64,000 nt of DNA from Cordia subcordata (Eukaryota > Streptophyta > Magnoliopsida > Boraginales > Cordiaceae): assembly GCA_028554755.1 (NCBI GenBank), contig JAPTOF010000035.1, forward strand, positions 196,001 to 260,000, written 5' to 3'. Below are positions 48,731 to 60,837 of the stretch, one piece after another. Positions within the stretch are counted from its first letter, which is position 1; every line of letters begins with the position of its first letter. Under the pieces are notes generated by a model. It had not been told where the DNA came from, searched no databases, and saw only the letters and a program-made list of their open reading frames with translations. The position numbers and the translations under genes are program-made.

Positions 48731-50621
48731 TACAAGGGTTTCAAGGCGTCTCTCTAAAAGGTAAAACACAACAAATGTTACAAGTGCATTTGGGTATTTT
48801 GGACACCCATGGTTGAAAATGCAACCATTTTTATTTTGCAAAAAGCTTCTTATCCTTCTACCTTTGTACTACTAATAGTATAATTTTTGCAGAGAGGGCA
48901 GATGGCTTTGCTGGACAAGACCGAGATGGCTTTTGATGGACGAGACCGTACGTATCTGCACAAGTCATCACAGATTTGGCTACAAGTACATATGCAGGTA
49001 TTTTGCTTCATTATTAATTAATATCCAATTCGTTCATTTCGATTTGTATGTTGAACACAAAAATCTGTTATGTGTTAAGATTAAGATGGGACATAACTTA
49101 AAACCAAACATGGCTTTTAATAAAGAGACAATTCCGATCACCAGAGGTTTCATGTGCATCAACTCCTTTTCCCTCTGTTTATGCCAATGGAAAGTCACCA
49201 TAGATTGATTTTTCTCAAAAGTTTAAAAAAAAAAAAAAACTTTTTTGACTAAGCCAAAACTTTTGACTGTTGAGTTCTTTTTCAAAATCTAATTCGAATA
49301 ATTATTATAAAAAATGTATTTTTTTCCAAAAAAAAAAAATCTAATTTAATCAGGCCCTTAGTCCGACCAGAAGGATGCTTCCTGCTTATTAGGAGGGCTG
49401 ACAAATTCTGAAGGTCTCCCAAAACAAAAATTCTTGCATGGAATTCCACCTCAATTCTTGAGAAAGCAGTTATGCCACCCCACCCTTCCTCAACCACCAT
49501 GGGGGGGAGATAAGGTGAGAAAACATCCTAAACAAAAATATTTTATAATCAAAATTTTAGCTTTCAACTCTGAAAGGTCGAGTAGGGTGTATAAAATGTA
49601 ATAGTTGATAATCCAAAAGGCGCTTATCATCAGAAAGTATGTAGGTACATGTACATCAGAAAGCATTGGTCACAAGCTCAAGGCCCCCCATCCAAACAAC
49701 GCACCCGTTTTTCCTTAATTATTATTATTGGCAACGTATAGCGCTGATAACACTATCTAATGCTTTTTAAGTGCTCCAGTGACTCTAATTTGTTTCCTTT
49801 TTTAACTATTTTATATAATGATTTTTGATAAATACCGGAAAAAGAAATAGATTACAAAAGTTACACACATGAAAAGCAGAGAGACAGGAGACCTCAGAAG
49901 TTTATATGAATAACATCAAAACCCTTCAGATGGTACGGACAATTCTTTGTGCATCACAGGTCCCCCATCTCTCTTTTTGCTTTGCTTGCACAACATCAAA
50001 GTTTATTATTGTAAACACAAATACATACTGACTGACATGCATCAAACTTCTGCACTTCTAAACACTACACATCATTATGAAGTGTGTTCTTTTGTGGGTG
50101 TGTGTGTGTGAAGAAACATGCAAGACCAGCTGGTGCTTGACGGCCTCAAAACCAGAAGGGGTCAAGCTGAGTTATATATAGACGCACGTAAGCTCATCAA
50201 AGGCTGCAGTCCTTAGAAACCCTATTCTTGATTATCCACCAGAAATTACCACTCTGTCCTCTATCGCATCTTTGACTTTGACTTATGCCCCCTGTTGCCG
50301 CTTTTTTCTTTTCTTTTTTTTTTTTAAAATTATTGATGGTTTTCTAATTTAAAGAAAATAGATAAATGGATGTATTTCAAGATTTCCGTATTGCTATTTG
50401 TGCTAAAATGAAAAAAGTTCTCTCTTTTCCAAGCCGATTCATTTGAAACAATTTCTATATTTTTTTTAAAAAAATAAAATTTAAGGGAACTATTATTCTT
50501 CATCAAGGATCAACCAATATTGGTGACTACTCATGGTAGTTAGAAAATAATAAGAGAAATGTCACATTTTCAAACAAGTGTATATAAGAGACACTGTTTT
50601 TTGTATTAAAAGAATCAAAGT
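48182..50621. other. Spacer between the KDSA relic and the LTR element
   Basis: A (TC)n run lies at 48697-48727 and a TG run near 50096-50110. Open frames at 48413-48595 and 48933-49208 match no family I know. No gene is supported. Confidence 0.5.
48697..48727. repeat. (TC)n microsatellite
   Basis: About 15 units. Confidence 0.95.
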
Positions 50622-50808
50622 TCTATCATCTAAGTAAGCCATCATACCAATTGAGACTGTTGCTTGGGATGACTGGAGGGGTGTATCCTCGCTTTGCCTC
50701 CCTTGTAAGGGGAAAAAAAAAAGAAAGAAAGAAAGAAAAAAAGAAACAAAGTTGCACAAAAAATAATTGAAGTTTGATCCTTATCAGTAGAAGCAAGTCT
50801 TGATAATT
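50622..50808. repeat. Left copy of the ~190-200-bp direct repeat flanking the LTR element
   Basis: Starts tctatcatctaagtaagcc and ends caagtcttgataatt. It aligns with 54372-54571 in the same orientation, apart from a small insertion (about 25 bp after tatcctcg) in the right copy. Confidence 0.85.
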
Positions 50809-50821
50809 GTAAGGTTTGGTT

Positions 50822-51237
50822 TGTACTCTGATTGGCCATACGAATATAAGGCTTTAGGATTTGATACCTACCTTATTTGATATCCTACCTAATCTCTAGT
50901 CTTACCATATGTGTAGTGTCACCATATTTGTAGTACTGCCATATTAATTGTTTTTTGTATTCTATGAAAAAGGGCTTTACCTATTGTCTTAGAGTGAGAC
51001 AGAAACTGTAAGGTAAGATAGAGAGCGAGCGACCTTGAGGAGAGTGTGAGGGGCGAGGGCCCTTAGGCCGAAGCCCTCTCTCCGTGTGTTGTATTCGTCC
51101 TTTTTATAGTGAAATTCTCTTATCTGCTCATGGATATAGGTCGAAGGTCAAACCACATTAAAAATACTGTGTCTGCCGTATTTTACATCTTTTTCTATAT
51201 TGTTTATCTTCGTTTCAAACACCCTGAATTTCCAACA
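50822..51237 (+). repeat. 5' LTR of the non-autonomous element
   Basis: Starts tgtactctgattggcc and ends tttccaaca. The TATA position has ctatgaaaaag, where the 3' LTR has tataaatag. Confidence 0.75.
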
Positions 51238-54030
51238 AACTGGTACCAGAGCCTGATTTGGAGGATTGGGCGCCATGAGTGTAGAAACACATGAGTTTTC
51301 ATTTGTTCATGGTTTGATTCCGCTGCTTTGATGTGCATGAAGAACGAAACTCGTTTGAGCTTGGACGTGATTTTTGGCATGAATAATGGACAGAAAGAGT
51401 TGCTACTTTGATTCGACATCGTGATGACATTATTGGAGTCCTCATTGCAAATGATCATGGATTGGCCCGTCGTCGAAAATTTTGGCTAGGACCTTGTTGG
51501 AGCTCGTGAAAGACATCAGAAGGTTCCTTTCAAAGAGAAGAAGCCAACAATGGAGGTGCTATCACGAGCAGAGGCCATCACAGAAGTTAACAAGAATCAT
51601 GGAAGGTTACCATGGTACTTTAATGACGGATCGATGCCGGGCTTGTTTCGTTGGATGTAAAGGATACCATTAGAAAGCTAATAGTGTAAGGTAGCTATTA
51701 ATAGCTTCCGTGCAACGAATAGTGGCCGGAGTTGGCCGTGGGAATGCTTAGAAGGGCACGACTAAGCTTCCATGGTGAACAGTGATTGGAGCTGTTTCAA
51801 TGGCCATGGAATACACCAAAAGCATCGCGACGATGCAAGGAATAACGTGGTGTGCTCAGTGCAACTCAAGAACGCTAGAGATGTCGTCGGCGAAGCTTTG
51901 AAGTGGACGACATTAGTGGTTCGCAATGGACGACATCTGTTATTAGGTGGCATGATCAGAGTAGTGTCGAAAAGTTACCAGTCGACGGTGATCGCAGTGG
52001 CATCAGCAAATATATGATTGGACTGTCTGAACTCGCATAAGTTCCCGGTTGGGTTTACCAAGTTCTTGGGTTCCTGGGTCTGTTTTGGTTGATTGAAGAG
52101 GAAGACAATGAGGCATGTTACAGTGCTTTGCATGTTATGTAGGCCTAGTGTACTTGAGAAGCTTAAGCTGCCGTTGGATTTGTAAGCAGTTTATTAGATA
52201 AGTTCTGATTTGATGCATCATGGAGCATGGAAAAAAGGGGCATGGGCATCTGTGATTGGCTACAGCATATGCTGTGGTCTTGTGTGGTGCAGTGCGTCTA
52301 CAAGATTGTGAACCAGTTTGACTTTTGACCAGAAACTTAGATTAGGCCTTGACTAAACCCAAACAAAGTTGATCAAGTCCCTACCTAGTGTTTTTCGACG
52401 CTTAGAATTCAATTTTGAGCTCTGTTTTGGTAGAATTAGACTTTAAAATGCGTGTTTTTGGGATTTTATCGACTTTTGACCACGGTTTTTGTGATGACCG
52501 AGTTAGACCAGAGTTGACCGGAGGTTTCTAATGGTTTTTCGATGTGCTGAGTATAAATCTACAGTCCGTTTGGCCAAATTCCAAGTGGTTGTGTGTGTTT
52601 TTGGAGTGAACAAAGATGATTTTGACCTTTGGAAAGGTACGGACATACAAAGATTGATAGATGGACATTTTTTTAGTCTTCTTGGACGAGTACGATCACG
52701 TGTTCTGACGGTTGCATCGAGAAGAAGTGATGAACACTACGCTCTTGTGGCTTGTGGGCCACATGTGGGAAAAGGACTGACTGCGAGAACTAATAGGTGC
52801 TGCGTTGTAGAGAAGACTAGGAGACTCACGTGTGGTAAGTGTGTGTCTTGGCAAGCAGATTGAAGTCTAGTTCAGTTAAGCAGTTGTATGGGTTTCTTTT
52901 AGAGGTAGTGATCACTTGTGGATGCAAACTTATGAGGTGATCGATTGGTACTCATGAAGACGGTAAGCATTCCAACAAGGTGTCGAGTTGAGAGCGGTAT
53001 GTGTCTCGTGAATGACGTAGGTTGAAAGCTTTGTGTGAAGAGTTGGGTGAACTCTTTTGGAGAAAGTCGGAACTTTCATAGTATTGCCATGAGTCAAAGA
53101 TTTGAGCTGAGGTGTGCTACTAGGTAATACGATCTCTATCCATAGCTTATAGAGGTACTTCTTAGTGTGGTTGTCTTGTTGATGTGTTGGTATGCTCGCT
53201 TGGAGGATGGAAAGTTGGATGTAAAGAACAATGTGTGGAGGACGAGGTTTTCTGCTATAGTGTTCAGAGAAAGTCTCCTAGGGATTTTCAGTAGAGACGT
53301 GTGGAACTACAAAAGTGACTTAGAAGCAGTAGCTGGCGGATCGTGGAATAAAGGAACAGGTGAAGCTGGGTTGAGTTGGGTTGAGCTCAGGAGTTTTGTC
53401 AATTAGTAACTAGAGTAGTCTGTGTAACTCAACAATTGGTAGTACATAGTAAGGTGTATCTTGGAGTTGATTTGAACTACAGTGCCATGGAGTAGGAGGA
53501 GCTTGCTGTAGAAGTTCAGAGAGTATTCTAGGAGATGGCCAGAGGTAGTTAAGTAAGGTTGACTCAACAAATTGAGATGGGTGAGTCTTATGGATGTGGC
53601 AGTCGACTCGACTAATATGATAGATGGAATGGTAGTTTGTGTTATGATTTAGTTAGTACTGAATGATAAGAAGATGAGTCGGATAGGTCTTAGTCCTAAT
53701 GAGATTGAGTGAATTGGTATTTCGGACACAAATCTAAGGAAAAGATAGAGCGATGGAAGCATTAGCTATTGAGGATGCTATAGGTGCTCAAAGGAGTTCT
53801 TTAAATCGCTATGGAGCATTACAGATGTTGGTTCGATCTTGAGGTGATCGTGAGAGACCAAAGAGATACCATCGAAACAAGTTCTACTAGGTGGCTTGGG
53901 ACTTGGGAGGTATGGTAATGCATAGCAATGGGCCTTTCGTGGGGTAGATTTGGAAGCTTGAGCAAGAAGGACTTAAGGTTGTTAATAAGGAATGAATATG
54001 GTCCAAGGTAGAGATTTATAAGATTTAGCC
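51238..54030 (+). other. Non-coding interior of the LTR element
   Basis: 2.8 kb without a recognisable retroelement domain, GC content somewhat above that of the neighbourhood. Frames are short. Copia-like gag or pol motifs (zinc knuckle, YVDD) were looked for and not found. Confidence 0.6.
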
Positions 54031-54376
54031 CGTATTCTGATTGGCCATAGAAATATAGAGTCTTAGAGTTTGAGAACTGTCTTGTTTCATATCCTACCTA
54101 ATCTCTAATCTTACCATATTTGTAGTACTACCATATTGGTTGTTTCTTATATTGTATAAATAGGGACTTTGTCTATTATATTAGAGTGAGACAGAAAAAC
54201 TGCAAGGTGAGATAGAGAGTGAGTGACCTTAAGAGTGATAAGAGCGTAATGGTCTGAGCCCTCTCTGTGTGTGTTGTATTAGTTCTTATCATAGTAGAAT
54301 TCTTTTGTTTGCCCGTGGACGTAGACCGAACCACATTAAAAATACTGTGTTTGTTGTGTTTTACATCTTTCTCTAT
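54031..54376 (+). repeat. 3' LTR of the non-autonomous element, truncated
   Basis: Starts cgtattctgattggcc and aligns with the 5' LTR up to ttttacatctttctctat. The 40-base terminal part is absent, and a shared ctctat lies at the junction. Confidence 0.72.
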
Positions 54377-54571
54377 CATCTAAGCAAGCCACCAGACCAA
54401 TTGAGACCGTTGCTTGGGATGACTTGAGGGGTGTATCCTCGCAAAGCCTTATGTTTACTTAAATTGGCTTTGCCCACCCTTGTAAGGGGAAAAAGGAAAA
54501 AAGAAAGAAACAAAGTTGCACAAAAAATAAGTGAAGTTCGATCCTTATCAGCAAAAACAAGTCTTGATAAT
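54372..54571. repeat. Right copy of the ~190-200-bp direct repeat
   Basis: Aligns with 50622-50808 (shared gaaacaaagttgcacaaaaa and gatccttatcag). It starts directly at the truncated end of the 3' LTR. Confidence 0.85.
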
Positions 54572-54728
54572 AAATCCAACTGGAAAAGCAACCAGAGGAT
54601 CGGACAGAACAATAAAAATAAAACACCCGAAGTTATTGAATTTAAAGACACTCTGGACGAGAAAAGCTAAGGTAATTATTGTCGGGCCTGCTAGATAGGA
54701 CCAATTGATCAGGTGGTGTGATTAGTGA
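54572..54728. other. Spacer right of the LTR element
   Basis: Short 3' flank of the first MTP gene. No gene is seen. Confidence 0.5.
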
Positions 54729-56183
54729 TTAGACATTGGTTTTGTGTTCTGGTCTGTGAGTGAACTCAAAGTCAATATGTACAAAAGCACGCTCCACTTG
54801 AGGGAGTTGTTCAAGCTTTTCCTGGAGTGTTTCCCCAATATTATGAGCCTGGCTCAGCAGCATATCTTGTGGCAATACAATATCAACCTCCACAAAGTAA
54901 TGAGACCCAAATGTGTAGGCCCTCACAGTGTCAATGTGGTGTATCTCTTGATCGTGGTTCCATATCAGATACGTCAATTTTGCAAGAAAGTCTGGCGGAG
55001 CCGTTCTCCCAATTAATGACCTTACGTTTTCAATCACTGTCTTCGCCCAAGTGCATATTGTATATAATGCTATCTGCATCATCACCACATATATACATAT
55101 ACCCCATCCAAGAAAAATCAATCCCAATGGTTACTAGCACTAATTAGGCGCTAATTAAGTTTGTTGTCGACAATACACACAAATGCTGCAGCTTAATTAT
55201 TATATATATACATTATGACAGAGAAGTAGTAGCAGAAGAGGCTTATTGTGAAAAAAGGTGCTCACAATTATGGCTCCAGTAGGATCAATCCACCAGGCGT
55301 ATTTGATGGCCAAGACGGCAGTGACCAATCCAATTGAGTTGGTGATCACGTCGAAGAAGTGGTCTTGAGCATACGCCCTCACAATTTCATTCTTGAATCT
55401 GCGGCAATACACCATCAGCAGAAACTTCACCACCGTCACAGTAACCATTATCCCGATTATCCACACCTCCTTGTCATGGTCTAGGCTAGGACGAGACTAT
55501 GCATGCATCCAAATTGAAGGATGAAATGAATATATACAAGTACAATATCCTACTAGTGATTAAATATAAGTATATATACTACCTTGGTTATGAGTTCGCG
55601 AACTGACTCAAGCAGTATTTGTAATCCTAGAGTGGCCATTACTGATGCAAAAACGATGATGCCCTGAAAATGCGTGTGCCACTTGTGTCTTGATTAGTAC
55701 AAATTAAATTAAAGCTAAGGTGATTGAAATTATTGTCATGATGAGTCGTCTAGTTATAATTAATTAGAGTGCGGTGATTATATTGATCATCTCTGAATAA
55801 TGACATACCACAGGCTGCATCCGCTTCTTTCCAATGGGATAGTGAAAGTGGTTAGGCTTTCTCATGGCATGGGAAGTGAACCATAAAATAAAACCAGAGA
55901 GGAGGTCCAACAGGGAATCCATGGTGGATGCAATCACAGCCAAAGATCGGCTCTCCACCGAAGCGTACACTTTTGCCAGGAACAGCACCATATTTGCTAT
56001 GTTTGACACATGAACTGCCATCCTTTCATTTCTTGCCAGCTCTTTCATTTCATCCTGCATCTCATAACATCGTCGAAAGGATATCTCCGATCCCAGACTA
56101 ATTACTATTTTTCTAATTAGGTTCGTAATTAATTAGTTACATGGAATGCACATCTTTTTGTTAATTAATTGATTCGTCAATCC

Positions 56184-56238
<55 letters not shown>

Positions 56239-57600
56239 AAAAGTCATCGGAATTAAAGAGTATATACGGGGCTGGTTATCTTGATTTTATATCGGTTTTG
56301 ACAATCATGTTTTGATTAATTTGCTTAATTGACATTTGAAGCTGATTACGTAAAGAATAGTTACGTTGAGAACTCATAATAACTAACTGATCGAACATAG
56401 CAATAACAGTCGATATCGTCATCGTCCATTATTATACATATCCAGCATCCATCTAATAATAATAATAATAATATTTATTAAAACCAACCTCAGTTAGACT
56501 TGCCGGTAGACAACCTGATTCGTTGATCGTCTCCATCTCATTGAAACCTTCTAGGAGCCTTTCCTGTTTTTTGTAGTATTCCGCAATTTTTCCCTTCTTC
56601 CCTAATAATAAAACACACAAAATTAAACGTCATATATGAAATATCCTTTAATTTCCTTCTTAAGTATTGATTCATTTGTCAAATCCACTTCTAAATGCTA
56701 TAGCAGGATAATCATTGATCTTAAGATCCACGCATGCATGATATTGATGCTCCATTAGTAGTGCTAGATATTATCTTATTTTTATCATTTATATTATATA
56801 TATCATCCCACATGCAGACAAATTCGAAAAGCCTAAGCATTACATAGCTGAGGTAAAGTATATATTCTGGAATTTTTTTCTCGTCAAGAAAATTAGTGGG
56901 CGGAAGAAAACTAAGAGTTGAAGGAAATTTTTCTTTTTAAAAAAAAAAAAGAAAGAAAAGAAAAATGGCAACCGTTCCCTCGAACTTATGAACGATTAGT
57001 CTAATTATATTACAAGATTAATCAGGAGGATACAAGAAGCATCCTGATTGATAGTATTGTCCCTCAACTCCAAGTATAATCATTCTTGTAATCTTCTCCC
57101 GAACAAAGAATATTGAAAATAAAGAAGGAAAGAACAATTAAGAAAAAAAGAAAAGGAAAAAAAAAGGTAGATACATACAATTGCACTGCATGCAATTATG
57201 TATTATCGTGTTGGTTAAATTATATATACCAATATATACCACTGCTAGTCGAATTTTTCACATTAAGTAATTAGTTAAATTCATAGATAGATTAACCATG
57301 AAACGTGATCTAACAACAAGTTAAAACAAAGAAGGAAATGGAAAATAATGCAGATCATATTAATTAATTATACTTACGAGGAATGGGAAGGAGGCGTCTA
57401 AAATTACTACTGAAAGACGAGTGATGATCGTAGGAGCCACGTTCTGGGAGGCGGAACTCGTTCAGGTTCAGTCTCCATGAAGAAGGCTCCTCCACGGCCG
57501 CAGGAGATAGCAACTCCGTCGTGGTGGTGGTGGTGGTCGTCGTGTTGCAACTCATCATGTGATTTTCAGTGTCGTCGCCGCCACCATAACTGCTCTCCAT
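54729..57600 (-). CDS. Mn-type cation diffusion facilitator (MTP9/10-like), copy A
   Basis: Six exons on the minus strand join in frame to 412 residues: 57600-57378, 56601-56489, 56054-55809, 55663-55583, 55496-55266 and 55073-54729. CDF proteins of this group export Mn from the cytosol into Golgi or vacuole-like compartments. The metal-site motifs are DSLLD (residues 158-162, helix 2) and DHFFD (residues 266-270, helix 5), as in the MTP8-11 group. The membrane region is residues about 130-300, and the C-terminal cytosolic domain (residues 300-412) keeps [13 protein letters not shown] and [15 protein letters not shown]. The N-terminus has a run of nine Thr. A (TA)n tract lies in intron 2 and a TC/TA tract is upstream. 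The closest Arabidopsis relatives, from memory, are MTP9 and MTP10. A tandem duplicate lies about 0.9 kb further right. Confidence 0.95.
56189..56236. repeat. (TA)n microsatellite in intron 2 of MTP copy A
   Basis: About 24 TA units. Confidence 0.95.
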
Positions 57601-57676
57601 TTCTATCTACTACAACGTTAAAATGTATCCAGGAAATATAGTGTTGAAACCACCTCGCTCCAGATATTCCTCCCTC

Positions 57677-57683
57677 TATATAG
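57677..57683 (-). promoter_or_regulatory. Possible TATA box of MTP copy A
   Basis: tatatag on the minus strand, about 78 bases upstream of the ATG. Motif only. Confidence 0.4.
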
Positions 57684-57715
57684 GCCTATGGCAGTTGAAG
57701 GTGACACTTGTATAT

Positions 57716-57718
<3 letters not shown>

Positions 57719-57767
<49 letters not shown>
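57719..57767. repeat. (TC)n(TA)n microsatellite upstream of MTP copy A
   Basis: About 17 TC units then 7 TA units, about 35 bases upstream of the TATA-like box, so within the promoter. Confidence 0.95.
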
Positions 57768-58518
57768 TAATATTAATATATTAATTAATAATATATATTA
57801 TATGGTATATTCTATTCGTATCAACGTTTTTTTTTTACGATTAATTATAAGTGGTCGTCCTCTCTGGCCTTTGTTATATATGCATGTGCTATTAATGGAT
57901 GGATTGTCATATAGAAATTGTTGCTTTTTAAAAACCCATTTATCCAAGTGCTTGAAAAGAACAGACAAGAAAAACTTATTAATTAGAATGGACGAATTGA
58001 AAACCATTATATTTAATTTATACATTTGTGTTGTTATGATGTGATTGATTAAGCCCTATGGCGTTCAATCTCTAAATTAAGATACATATACCAGTCCATG
58101 GAACAATCGAAGTGGCCCTTTTTGGCACTTGCCTCTAAATTAAATATATCCATTTAAAATGTTAATGACGTTTACATTTTAGCGATGGTAATAATAAAGT
58201 ATTTGAACACAAAAAGAGGGTGAGAGCTCATGTGATAACACAAGGGAGTACGTAGTGGATGCAGCGTGGGCGCACTTAAATTCTACTTTTAATTTTCCAC
58301 TCACATGAAAGAGTTAGGTGCATGAATATGGATCACTTAGGACTTTGAATTGGGTGGGTAGAGAAAAAAAAATGTACGAAACGTAATTGAACAAAATGGA
58401 AATTAAATACATGTACGGATAATCAGGAAATATATATATGTATGTATATATAAAGTATAATCCGACTAATTCAATTTGCAAATTAAATAGGAGAATGGGT
58501 AAGTGATGGAACGGAGGA
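57768..58518. other. Spacer between the two MTP genes
   Basis: AT-rich. The frames at 57798-58025 and 57802-58044 are low-complexity. No further gene is seen. Confidence 0.5.
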
Positions 58519-59369
58519 TCATTTGGTTGTGAAAGGTTGGGGGTGTGGGTGAAAATCAACGTGTACGAAAGCGCGGTCGACTTGAGGGAGCAGCAGTAGC
58601 TTGTGATGGAGAGTGTGAGCAATGTGATGGGCGTGATGGAGAGGCATGTCGTGAGCAACAACGATGTCAACCTCCACAAAGTATTGAGAAGAGCCGTAAG
58701 TGTAGGCTCTGAGGGTTGCGATGTGCTTGATGTCCTCGTGGTGATTCCACACCAGGTATACCAGCTTGGTTATGTACTCCCCTGGGGCTGTCCTTCCTAC
58801 CAACCACCCTATGTTTTCCATCACCGTGTTTGCCCATGTCCTCATTGTGTACAACGCTATCTGCATCCATGCACGCACTTTACATACACAACCCAGGATG
58901 ATCATTCATACGTATCTTTTTTTTTTAACTCCTACTTTAAAACACACACACACACACACTCTCTCTCTCTCTCTCTCTCTCTTTCTATATATATATATAT
59001 ATATATACATATATTTCCCATCATTTATTTTTATGTTTCGTTATACGAGTTAAATTAACACAATTAGGTAGGGTGCGGTGTATGATAATTGATAGTACGT
59101 AGTAAACTTACAATGATAGCTCCCACAGGATCAATCCACCAGAAAAATCGAATGGCTAAGACTGCTGCTGCTAGCCCGAGTGAATTGGTAATGACATCGA
59201 AGAAATGGTCTTGAGCATAAGCTTTAACAATCTCATTTTTGAACTGTCGACAGTATAGCATCAGAATAAATTTTACTACCGTCACTGACACCATAATCCC
59301 TATCATCCATTTCTCCTTTTCAGAATTCCTTTCCGGTTGAGACTGCGCTTCAAGATATATAACATGTGA

Positions 59370-59430
<61 letters not shown>

Positions 59431-60754
59431 CGCCTTACATATTATACACTAATGTTACAACTAAATCACAAACATTAGAATAACTTGGGATCCGGACGAC
59501 CAGCTGGAAGCATCCTTACAATCAGTAATTAAGGAAGAGCATTCAAATTGATTAATTAGTCATACCTTGACGATGAGTTCTCGGGCAGATTCAAACAACA
59601 CTTGTAATCCAAGGGTTGCCATCACTGATGCGAAAACAACTACTCCCTACAAAATTAAATTAATTTAATTTAATCTTCTGCACTTGTGATTTAGATACAA
59701 ATTAAATTATCAAGTATTCCATATATATATATATATATAGTTAATTAATTGATATATCTAACTGGGAACTAATTAGAAGGTTTAAATTATATGTATATAT
59801 AAATATAAAAAGATTACCACAGGCTGCATCCGCTTCTTGCCAACAGGATATGTATATGGGTTTGGTTTATTCATGGCGCAGGCCGTAAACCACAAAATAA
59901 GTCCAGATAAGAGGTCCAGAAGTGAGTCCAAGGTGGATGCTATCACAGCCAGTGACCTACTCTGCACGGAAGCATAAACTTTGGCCACAAAAAGCAATAA
60001 ATTAGCTATATTCGATGCATTCATGGCTATCCTCTCACCCCTAGCCTCCTGCTTTCTTTCTTCCTGCCACACAGCATTATATTCAACAACAACATCAACG
60101 TAATTCTCAACATTTACGTTTGATTGTTTTCTTATTACGAATATCTATATATATATACACACACACACACACTGAATTAGTTGTTGAATCAAATGTGTAT
60201 ATGCATAATTGCAAATTAACCTCGGTCAAGCTGCCAGGCAAACGGCCCAAATCAAGAAATTCATCCATTTCACTGAAACCTTGAATAAGCCGTTGTTGCC
60301 TTGTGTAGTATTGCTCGATTTTCCTCCGTCTCCCTTCAAAAAGAAAAACAAATTTTAATTTGTATATACGAATAGTATACTATACATATGTACGTGAAAT
60401 AATTATTAGATGAGAGGTAAGAAAAGATTTGTACATAAAAAAATGTGAATGAATTTACAAAATTGACCGTGGCGGGCGCTTACTTGGTGCCTGCAGAAAC
60501 TTGTTCCAGAAGCAAAATCCAGCAGTACTACTAGAAGTATGCATTTGGTGATGATCATGAGGAGGAGGAGGAGGAGGAAGGTTATGATATTGGTCGAAAC
60601 TGATTCGCCACGAAGGCCCATCATCATCCCTATAATTAGTAGTTGGGACCGGCCCTTTCTTGTGCTTATACGACGACGACGACGACGACAGTGCCGGTGA
60701 AAGAAGCTCTACGCGATAGTCGAAGGAATCAATCCGACCATTATCCATTTCCAT
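58519..60754 (-). CDS. Mn-type cation diffusion facilitator (MTP9/10-like), copy B, His-rich C-terminus
   Basis: Six exons join to 427 residues: 60754-60484, 60333-60221, 60063-59818, 59646-59566, 59342-59112 and 58860-58519. Exons 2-5 have exactly the same lengths as in copy A (113, 246, 81, 231), which shows tandem duplication. The metal sites are DSLLD (residues 174-178) and DHFFD (residues 282-286). The N-terminus is longer, with a run of Ser and a PPPPPP stretch then HDHHQ. The C-terminal domain differs from copy A: where copy A reads [15 protein letters not shown], this reads [15 protein letters not shown], giving many His, and the tail is HPHPQPF. The body is otherwise normal for the family, and the frame is open. 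Subcellular site is inferred from the family, not shown. Confidence 0.94.
58941..59007. repeat. (CA)n(CT)n(TA)n compound microsatellite in intron 5 of MTP copy B
   Basis: Three adjacent dinucleotide tracts of about 9, 13 and 11 units. Confidence 0.95.
59381..59428. repeat. (TA)n microsatellite in intron 4 of MTP copy B
   Basis: About 24 TA units, lying between exons 5 and 4. Confidence 0.95.
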
Positions 60755-60828
60755 TCTTCCCTATCCCAACCCAAAATTAGGCCCCTCAAAAGATTAAGAT
60801 ACCTTTGCATCTCCACCTTTAATTTTTC

Positions 60829-60837
60829 TCTTTTATA
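60829..60837 (-). promoter_or_regulatory. Probable TATA box of MTP copy B
   Basis: tataaaaga on the minus strand, about 78 bases upstream of the ATG, the same distance as in copy A. Confidence 0.5.

Larger units (their letters stand above)
50822..54376 (+). mobile_element. Non-autonomous LTR retrotransposon (LARD/TRIM-like)
   Basis: The 5' LTR is 50822-51237. After aac it is followed by a primer site tggtaccagagcc (51241-51253), one base from the usual tggtatcagagcc. The 3' LTR is 54031-54376. The LTRs share blocks such as tcctacctaatctcta and ccacattaaaaatactgtg. The 3' LTR lacks the last 40 bases or so found in the 5' LTR and runs straight into the repeat at 54372. I recognise no gag, protease, integrase or reverse transcriptase in the 2.8-kb interior; frames at 51482-51673, 52531-52863 and 53167-53406 match no family I know. 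Confidence 0.75.

Noticed and set aside
50622..50808. SINE on either strand
   Set aside because: Parts resemble pol III A and B boxes (ggtctggtggcttgc on the minus strand, agttcgatcc on the plus strand), but they are on opposite strands and at the wrong spacing, and there is no poly-A or short-duplication end.
52531..52863. 110-codon open frame as a novel gene
   Set aside because: It lies inside a non-autonomous LTR element, matches no family I know, and has no partner, intron or promoter evidence.
58603..59058. 151-codon plus-strand frame opposite MTP copy B
   Set aside because: It is the antisense shadow of exon 6 and then runs into CA, CT and TA tracts.
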